This document shows positions 5,132-10,266 of a DNA stretch of 10,266 nt, one piece after another; positions within the stretch are counted from its first letter, which is position 1; every line of letters starts with the position of its first letter. The notes beneath the pieces were generated by a model. It worked only from the letters and a program-made list of their open reading frames with translations. It was not told the origin of the DNA and ran no database searches. The stretch is taken from assembly GCA_964454745.1 (NCBI GenBank), contig CAYVUI010000138.1:1-10266 (forward strand), in the 5' to 3' direction. This stretch comes from CAYVUI01 sp964454745 (lineage in GTDB: Bacteria; Planctomycetota; Phycisphaerae; Sedimentisphaerales; Anaerohalosphaeraceae). A program made the position numbers and the translations under genes.

Positions 5132-6207
5132 TCCCGTTTTGTAAGCTGCGAAAAAATCCTGTGATTTGCCGCGGGAAAGGTATATCGCTTGACCTGCCCT
5201 CGTGTAATCCACCGGACCGCCTGCGACGCCAGCGGCTTTGCCGTGCCGGACCTGTACTCGCACACAAACGGATGCAGCGTAATCGAAAAATGCGAATACG
5301 CATGATCCACCGGCACAAGCTTTTCACCTACCGCAATCTCGATTCCCGTCTCTTCGCGTACCTCCCGCACCAGCGTCTTCTTTAGCGGCTCACCGGGTTT
5401 TTGCTTGCCGCCGGGCAGCTCCCACAGCCCGGCCAAAAGCCCCGTTGCCTTGCGCTTGGCGATCAGAAACTTGCCGTCCTTATATATAATCCCCACCGCA
5501 ATCGTGTAATGTGGTATCGCCTTTGCCGCTGCCTTTTTGGGCAGCTTTTCCTGGTCGCCGTATGCGTATGCTCGGCACTGCTCCCGGATCGGGCAGTTCC
5601 CGCAATCCGGGCTCCGCGGGGTACACACCATCGCCCCGAGTTCCATCAATCCCTGGTTCAAATCCCCCGGCTTTTTCCCCTCTGCAAGCTGCGCCGCAAT
5701 CGACCACAGCCGTTTTTGCGTCCCCGGCGCCTTGATCTCGGTCCGGATCGGCATCACCCGCGAAAGCACCCTTGCGACGTTTCCATCCAGGATCGGCTCA
5801 GGCTTATCAAACGCAATGCTCAAAATCGCCCCCGCCGTATACCGCCCCACTCCCTTTAGCGAGAGCAACGCCTCCCGGTCATCGGGCACCTGGCCGCCAA
5901 ACCGTTTCACCACCTCCTTCGCCGAGGCATGCAAATTCCGCGCACGCGAATAATAACCCAAGCCCTCCCACAGCTTTAACACCGAATCCACCCGCGCCCG
6001 CGCAAGCGATCTCACATCCGGAAACCGCTTCATGAACCGCTCATAATACGGCAAAACCGTCATAACCCGCGTCTGCTGGAGCATAATCTCCGAAACCCAG
6101 ACCGCGTACGGATCCTTTGTATTTCGCCACGGCAAATCCCGCCGATTCGCCCGGAACCATCGCACCAACCCCTCACGGATCCATTCCAGCCGCTGCTTTT
6201 GCTTCAT
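5128..6207 (-). CDS. mutY: Adenine DNA glycosylase MutY with intact Nudix box
   Basis: MutY removes adenine mispaired with 8-oxoguanine, starting base excision repair. Numbering is from a TTG at 6216, so subtract 3 for the ATG used here. The glycosylase domain has LPWR (28-31), catalytic E43 in SEIMLQQT, the helix-hairpin-helix LKGVGRYTAGAI (120-131) and catalytic D144 in LDGNVARVL. The Fe-S ligands C198, C205, C208 and C214 have the classic C-x6-C-x2-C-x5-C spacing. The C-terminal MutT-like domain (about 237-359) carries the oxoG-recognition Y-S-H (307-309). It also has a complete Nudix box G-x5-E-x7-REV-x-EE-x-G-I at 270-292, which is degenerate in E. coli MutY. The gene lies 21 nt downstream of the GxGYxYP gene on the same strand. 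Start choice: ATG at 6207; the TTG start has GAGG about 10 nt upstream and is also possible. Its stop overlaps that of uvrC. Confidence 0.95.
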   Translation of the reverse strand: MKQKQRLEWIREGLVRWFRANRRDLPWRNTKDPYAVWVSEIMLQQTRVMTVLPYYERFMKRFPDVRSLARARVDSVLKLWEGLGYYSRARNLHASAKEVVKRFGGQVPDDREALLSLKGVGRYTAGAILSIAFDKPEPILDGNVARVLSRVMPIRTEIKAPGTQKRLWSIAAQLAEGKKPGDLNQGLMELGAMVCTPRSPDCGNCPIREQCRAYAYGDQEKLPKKAAAKAIPHYTIAVGIIYKDGKFLIAKRKATGLLAGLWELPGGKQKPGEPLKKTLVREVREETGIEIAVGEKLVPVDHAYSHFSITLHPFVCEYRSGTAKPLASQAVRWITRGQVKRYTFPAANHRIFSQLTKRD

Positions 6208-6228
6208 CCGCCCCAAATGCCCGCAACC

Positions 6229-7962
6229 TCACTTCGCCTGTTCATTTTGCAAATACAATTCATGGAACGCATGCGGAGAAACCGCCACATACCCGGGCCC
6301 AAGCATCTTCTGCACCGCCGCCAGGTCCGACGGAAAATACGACCAGCTTAGCGGATGCACAGTAATAAATGCCGGTCGCTCCGCGGGTGTATGCGTCTTG
6401 ATCTCATCCGCAAGCCACTGGTTATTCGCCGCAGATCGGCCGATATTCGCCGCATCCCACCGCGTCACCACGTGCGAGACCACAACCTCCCGATCCTCGC
6501 CCATCATATAATTGGGCCCGATCTCCAGCGCGTTGTCATCACGGCCCAGGCCCATCACCAGCATCTCAAGATTGGGAATCTCGCGAATAAACTTCTGCGT
6601 AATCGCATCGTCCCGGCTCCGCACAAAATCCTTCCATGCGTAGGTATACAGCCCCAGAACCTTCAAATCCAGAAAATCCATGTACCAACCGGTATCGTAT
6701 AAATACTGCTTCCACGCCCGGGCCGGGTTCTCCGTCTTGCCGAACAGGTTCCGGTACGGATGGACATACCCATTGCCCGAAATGCCGACATAAAAATGAT
6801 CCGCCCCCGTCGCATTGCGGAAAAACCATTCGAGCACGCCGGGCATCAGCTCCCACGTCGCCGGGGCCAGGGACCAACCGATCGGAACCTGCCCGCGCTT
6901 CTCATCCTTCCACACATCGTGTTCCACGTCCATCCAGTATCCCGGCGCATCGCCCGAATCATTGATCGTATAACACACATACACCTTGTCCTGCTCCAAT
7001 GGGGGAACCGTTTGCTCCGCCCGGCTGTGATAAGCCGCCACCGCCGACGCCACATCCACCTCCATGCCCGAGAGAAACGACAGGTTGCTCGTCCAGTCGC
7101 AGCCCAGCGTAATCTTACCGTACTCCCCGGCCAGGCCCACACCGTAATACTCCGTCAAGCCATGATCCGGCACCGCGCCCCACCAGCCGATGATCGGGAT
7201 ATTATCATCAAAGCCCGCCAGCACCTCCTCAAACAGTGCCTTCTCCGATTCATAATCCGAGATCACGTTGTTCTCAACATTCTTGCCCGTCACCCACATC
7301 GTAAACACCCGGTTCTGCACGAGATAATCTGTCAGGTAATGCCCGTTAAAATTCGGATGATAAATACTGACAAGCTCCCGGTTCATCTTCGGCCGCAAAT
7401 GCTTCCACGCCCACCGGTACGCCTCCACATTCGACTTCCACTTGCCCGTCAGGTCCTCCACTTTCTTGCCCCTGGTAAACTTCGCAATATCCTGGAACGA
7501 AACGACAATCGCGTTTTCCACCGATGCCTTCATCGTCGCGATATTGATCGACGCCGGCAGGTTCATATCATACAAAATCACCTTGTCATACACCGAGTTA
7601 TACTTCGCAAAATACTCCGCCAGGCTCAGCGTCCTTGTCTCCCGGATATACCCCCTTTTCTTGAACCAGTCAATCCATACGTGATCCGGCGTCTGGTTGG
7701 AATCCGCCGGCCGGCGAAGCAAAAACACCTTTGCCTCGTCCCCTCGGTTAATCAATCCCTGCAAAGTTGCCGCCGCAAGTGCGATATCCTTATCGGCACC
7801 GCTTAAGTCCACAAGATCGACCACCTCCGCCGGCGGAGGGGTCTGCGGAAAATAAATCTTCTCATACCCCCCGCTTTGCCGAACCTGGCCAAGCTGGCAT
7901 CCAATCGCCGTCATCAAACACAAAACCGCCAACATCCCTGCCGCTACTCTGCCTTGCCTCAT
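6229..7962 (-). CDS. GxGYxYP-family lipoprotein (putative glycoside hydrolase-related)
   Basis: Numbered from the ATG at 7962 (577 aa), the protein starts with a basic n-region, a hydrophobic core (AAGMLAVLCLMTA) and a lipobox-like AIGC with Cys22, so it is probably an exported lipoprotein. The segment GISGNGYVHPYRNL (about 393-406) contains G-N-G-Y-V-H-P, matching the signature that names the GxGYxYP domain family of mostly secreted, putative carbohydrate-active proteins; H replaces the second Y. Further features typical of such proteins are many Trp/Tyr residues and VDLVDLSGADKDIALAAATLQGLINR near the N-terminus, like the family's N-terminal domain. No catalytic residues are established for this family, so activity is unknown. 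GGAG lies 6 nt before the ATG at 7962; an in-frame ATG at 7974 is the alternative. It follows a Tat-exported phosphoesterase, suggesting a shared extracytoplasmic substrate. Confidence 0.8.
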   Translation of the reverse strand: MRQGRVAAGMLAVLCLMTAIGCQLGQVRQSGGYEKIYFPQTPPPAEVVDLVDLSGADKDIALAAATLQGLINRGDEAKVFLLRRPADSNQTPDHVWIDWFKKRGYIRETRTLSLAEYFAKYNSVYDKVILYDMNLPASINIATMKASVENAIVVSFQDIAKFTRGKKVEDLTGKWKSNVEAYRWAWKHLRPKMNRELVSIYHPNFNGHYLTDYLVQNRVFTMWVTGKNVENNVISDYESEKALFEEVLAGFDDNIPIIGWWGAVPDHGLTEYYGVGLAGEYGKITLGCDWTSNLSFLSGMEVDVASAVAAYHSRAEQTVPPLEQDKVYVCYTINDSGDAPGYWMDVEHDVWKDEKRGQVPIGWSLAPATWELMPGVLEWFFRNATGADHFYVGISGNGYVHPYRNLFGKTENPARAWKQYLYDTGWYMDFLDLKVLGLYTYAWKDFVRSRDDAITQKFIREIPNLEMLVMGLGRDDNALEIGPNYMMGEDREVVVSHVVTRWDAANIGRSAANNQWLADEIKTHTPAERPAFITVHPLSWSYFPSDLAAVQKMLGPGYVAVSPHAFHELYLQNEQAK

Positions 7963-7976
7963 TGGTTTCTCCATCT

Positions 7977-7997
7977 AAAATCCCCAACGGGGGTTTT
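7977..7997 (-). promoter_or_regulatory. Intercistronic hairpin between the phosphoesterase and GxGYxYP genes
   Basis: On the minus strand, AAAACCCCC is followed by GTT and GGGGATTTT, which can fold into a stem of AAAA/TTTT and CCCC/GGGG with one C-A mismatch and a very short loop. It lies within the gap after the phosphoesterase stop codon (8005-8003). It could attenuate or process the operon mRNA. If translation of the next gene used the ATG at 7974, its GGGG ribosome binding site would be hidden in this stem. Confidence 0.4.
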
Positions 7998-8002
7998 CGT
8001 TG

Positions 8003-10171
8003 CTATGCTTCGACGGTTACCGTGGTCTCCCCGGATGTCTCGATCATCAACCTGCCGTCTTCAAAATGCCATGAGACCGCGTTGGACACCTTTTTCGGCT
8101 CTTTCTTCGCCGCAAGTTCGATCCATCCGCTGCCGAAACTTTTTTCCACGACAACCGTCACACTCTTCTTTGCCGCATCCGGCTCAATCCGGGCGATATC
8201 AATATTCGTCAGCCGATGAACATACATCTCATCCGTCGCGGCCAGCGGTACAATCACGATCTCCTTATCATCCGTAAACGGGTTGCGAATCGGTCCGACA
8301 CGCATCGTTTTACCCACCCAGCGCACCGGGGCATTTCGCACCTGCCACTCCGGCCCGGTCTGGCGGACCAGCCAGGTAAGCTGGCGATTGCCATCCGCCT
8401 TGACCTGCGCAGCCATCCGCTCGCTCTGTACTTTGGCCAGGTCAAACTTTGCCACGGTCCCATATCCAAGTTCACCATCCTTCGCATAGCCCTTGCCGTC
8501 CAGGATCATCGCGGGACGAACCGCATCTTCACTGCGCGAGGCATCCGCAAAATACAGTCGAAAACGCTCGACGAACACATCCGCCAGCAGGTTTGTAAAC
8601 CGAACCGCGACCGCGATATGAATCGCGTTATCCGACTGCCGGTCATTGTAAATCGTCGTGTCGTCAACCTGCGGGATATCAAACGTATGCTCGAGCGTCT
8701 GCCCGCCCGCCGCCGGGTAATACATATCGCTCTTAAGCGTCGCCTGTCGCTTGAGATTACGATCCACTACGTAGCAGATAAACTGCAGATGCGGCGGTTG
8801 GCCCTCACTGTGAAACTGAATCTGCGCGGTATAATTTCGCCCTGGCTCCACACGGTAATACCCCCGGTGACCGATCGCACCGCCCGGGCAAACCAGGTCT
8901 TTTTTCTCACTGGCGTCCTTGCGTGCTAAAATCTTGATCCCCGGGTCCATCCACTGCCAGGTATTGTCTTCCTTAATCTCATTTTCCTCCAGCGGCTCAA
9001 GGTTATACCCCGCCAGGTGCTTGGTATGCCAGCCCTTGGCTGTCCGCTGCGTATATACCGAAAAGTCCGGGTTCTCGTTAATATCCTGCGTCGGGGCCGC
9101 GGTGTAATACAGTTTCTCCTCCCCGCCCGCGTGGTAGCGGTACGTCGGAACAATCTGCCCGTCCCGCCCGCACCCGTAACCATAGCTGTACGCAGGCAGG
9201 GCCCGAAGGTTCAGCGAGGTTTTTCGCTTCATAATGTGGGTCAAATGTTCATGCCCCTCGATCTCGTGGAAAAATTTATCCTGCGTCGCCGAGTAGCACA
9301 TGACCTTGAAAGTATCCTCGGTTACCTCGAAATAAATCCCGCCCAGGTTGTCTTTGCCGTAATTGCCAGGATGGCTGGGGTTAAAACCGCCGATCCGGCC
9401 ATTCGAGACATACACCGTCCCGCCGACCGGGACCACCTCATACGTGTGATTGTGCCCATGCATCCAGGCCAGGATATTCGGGTACCTGCGGATCACCTCC
9501 AGCACCATTTCAGAGTTACTCGTCTGCCGATAACCGATATCCCCGAAATACTTCGTCGTCCCCGCAAGCGAATTATGGCTCAGAATAATCACGTTCTTGT
9601 CTTTATTTAATTCGAGGTCCAGTTTTACCCATTCCAGCGCCTCCGATGAAACATACGACATATTAATCAGCTGAGGCAGGGAGATGACATGGATCCCCTT
9701 CATATCGAAGCTGTAATACGGCCGGCACCCCAGGCTCCCCATCCGCATCGCCAGCCACTCGGGATCGTGCTTGTACCCCCAGGCGTCCATCTCATGATTG
9801 CCGGGAACATAATAAAACGGCAGCCGTTTACAGCCGTTGGCAATTACCCTCGTCCACGCCGCCTTGTCCCTGGGCTCGGCATAGTTATGATGCGCATCGC
9901 CGGTATCGAGGAAGACATCCAGGTCCGGAAACCGCTTTAAAATCCGCTCCATCATTTCCTTTTGCTCTTCTACCGAGGGCTGATCGTCCGCTCGCCACCC
10001 GAAATGGGCATCCGACACAATAAATCCCCTAAACGCCGGATCGCCCGTCGGGGCCGCCATCTTTACATCCACAGGCTTGGACTGTGCCCATACCACAGGC
10101 GAAAAAGCAAGAGCGGAAGAAAAAAGGGCCGAGGATTGAAGGAATTGCCGCCTGGACAGTTTATCATTCAT
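8003..10171 (-). CDS. Tat-exported calcineurin-like metallophosphoesterase
   Basis: This 722-aa protein begins with a twin-arginine signal (SRRQFLQ, residues 6-12), a hydrophobic stretch and a VVWAQ cleavage-type end near residue 30, so it should be exported folded. Residues about 48-245 are a metallophosphoesterase domain with all dinuclear-metal motifs: D54 and H56 (SDAHFGW), D92 (DTGDAHHN), N125-H126 (PGNHE), H199 (LSHNS) and G239-H240-x-H242 (HGHNH). The remaining 470 or so residues are not recognised. Residues about 435-545 look beta-rich and similar in style to carbohydrate-binding sandwiches (RNYTAQIQFH...HIAVAVRFTN...ERFRLYFADA), and the last 60 form another beta-rich module ending in TVTVEA. 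GAGG at 10179-10182, 7 nt from the ATG, supports the start. Substrate unknown: nucleotides, phosphosugars, phospholipids and phosphodiesters are all possible. Probably first gene of an operon with the lipoprotein and mutY. Confidence 0.88.
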   Translation of the reverse strand: MNDKLSRRQFLQSSALFSSALAFSPVVWAQSKPVDVKMAAPTGDPAFRGFIVSDAHFGWRADDQPSVEEQKEMMERILKRFPDLDVFLDTGDAHHNYAEPRDKAAWTRVIANGCKRLPFYYVPGNHEMDAWGYKHDPEWLAMRMGSLGCRPYYSFDMKGIHVISLPQLINMSYVSSEALEWVKLDLELNKDKNVIILSHNSLAGTTKYFGDIGYRQTSNSEMVLEVIRRYPNILAWMHGHNHTYEVVPVGGTVYVSNGRIGGFNPSHPGNYGKDNLGGIYFEVTEDTFKVMCYSATQDKFFHEIEGHEHLTHIMKRKTSLNLRALPAYSYGYGCGRDGQIVPTYRYHAGGEEKLYYTAAPTQDINENPDFSVYTQRTAKGWHTKHLAGYNLEPLEENEIKEDNTWQWMDPGIKILARKDASEKKDLVCPGGAIGHRGYYRVEPGRNYTAQIQFHSEGQPPHLQFICYVVDRNLKRQATLKSDMYYPAAGGQTLEHTFDIPQVDDTTIYNDRQSDNAIHIAVAVRFTNLLADVFVERFRLYFADASRSEDAVRPAMILDGKGYAKDGELGYGTVAKFDLAKVQSERMAAQVKADGNRQLTWLVRQTGPEWQVRNAPVRWVGKTMRVGPIRNPFTDDKEIVIVPLAATDEMYVHRLTNIDIARIEPDAAKKSVTVVVEKSFGSGWIELAAKKEPKKVSNAVSWHFEDGRLMIETSGETTVTVEA

Positions 10172-10214
10172 AATATTACCTCATATTTGTAAATATTTTC
10201 AACATTAATAAGTA

Positions 10215-10260
10215 GGGCTTGCTGAATAAGCCCATATTTCTATTTTACTGAGTTTCTCAG
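10215..10260. repeat. Pair of small perfect palindromes at the right edge, possible mobile-element end
   Basis: GGGCTT (10215-10220) and AAGCCC (10228-10233) flank a 7-nt loop. CTGAG (10248-10252) and CTCAG (10256-10260) flank TTT. Both are perfect and lie in an AT-rich stretch upstream of the phosphoesterase gene. The wording resembles some IS terminal repeats, but no transposase is in view, so this is only a suggestion. They could equally be terminators or operators. Confidence 0.3.
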
Positions 10261-10266
10261 GCGGCC

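Noticed and set aside
6760..7806. Plus-strand 348-aa frame, rich in H, R, I and P
   Set aside because: It is a complement-strand shadow of the GxGYxYP gene with abnormal composition and no motifs.
1..10266. CRISPR array, tRNA or rRNA genes
   Set aside because: No regularly spaced repeats, cloverleaf-like segments or conserved rRNA words were seen on either strand.

Overview
The window reads as a chromosomal segment of an unidentified bacterium with a fairly GC-rich core. Three things point loosely to the PVC group, Planctomycetota (Phycisphaerae-like) or a relative: a short UvrC without a C-terminal helix-hairpin-helix domain, a GxGYxYP-family lipoprotein, and a Tat-exported metallophosphoesterase. 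This is inference; there is no rRNA or unambiguous marker.

Left part (1 to about 1450): visibly AT-rich and unlike the rest. It holds the possible end of a gene cut by the window edge, two very short ORFs that may be one broken gene, and a leucine-rich-repeat protein whose N-terminus is a tandem duplication with a 59-residue period. Related direct repeats lie immediately before the LRR start codon and across its stop codon, giving a cassette-like layout. From 1429 to 1722 there is no convincing gene, but there is a nested palindrome of about 70 nt.

Core, plus strand (1723-5131): a clean sigma70-type promoter, a possible 15-codon leader ORF, enolase, a strong intrinsic terminator, a small two-TM coiled-coil protein resembling FtsB/DivIC, and a short uvrC. 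The uvrC promoter lies so close to the start codon that the mRNA should be leaderless or nearly so. A 15-bp palindrome sits just upstream of its -35 box.

Right part, minus strand (10171 down to 5128): a Tat-signal metallophosphoesterase of 722 aa, a GxGYxYP lipoprotein, and mutY, closely spaced and co-directional, so possibly one operon. mutY converges on uvrC and their stop codons interlock on four bases. MutY carries a C-terminal MutT-like domain with a complete Nudix box, unlike E. coli MutY. The last 50 bases hold two small palindromes, possibly the edge of a mobile element.

Functionally, enolase serves glycolysis. UvrC (nucleotide excision repair) and MutY (8-oxoguanine:A repair) form a convergent DNA-repair pair. 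The two secreted or envelope proteins probably act on extracytoplasmic phosphate- or glycan-containing substrates, which remain unknown. No complete new defence system is evident. The best leads are the LRR cassette, the eno-linked FtsB-like protein, and the architecture and leaderless expression of uvrC.
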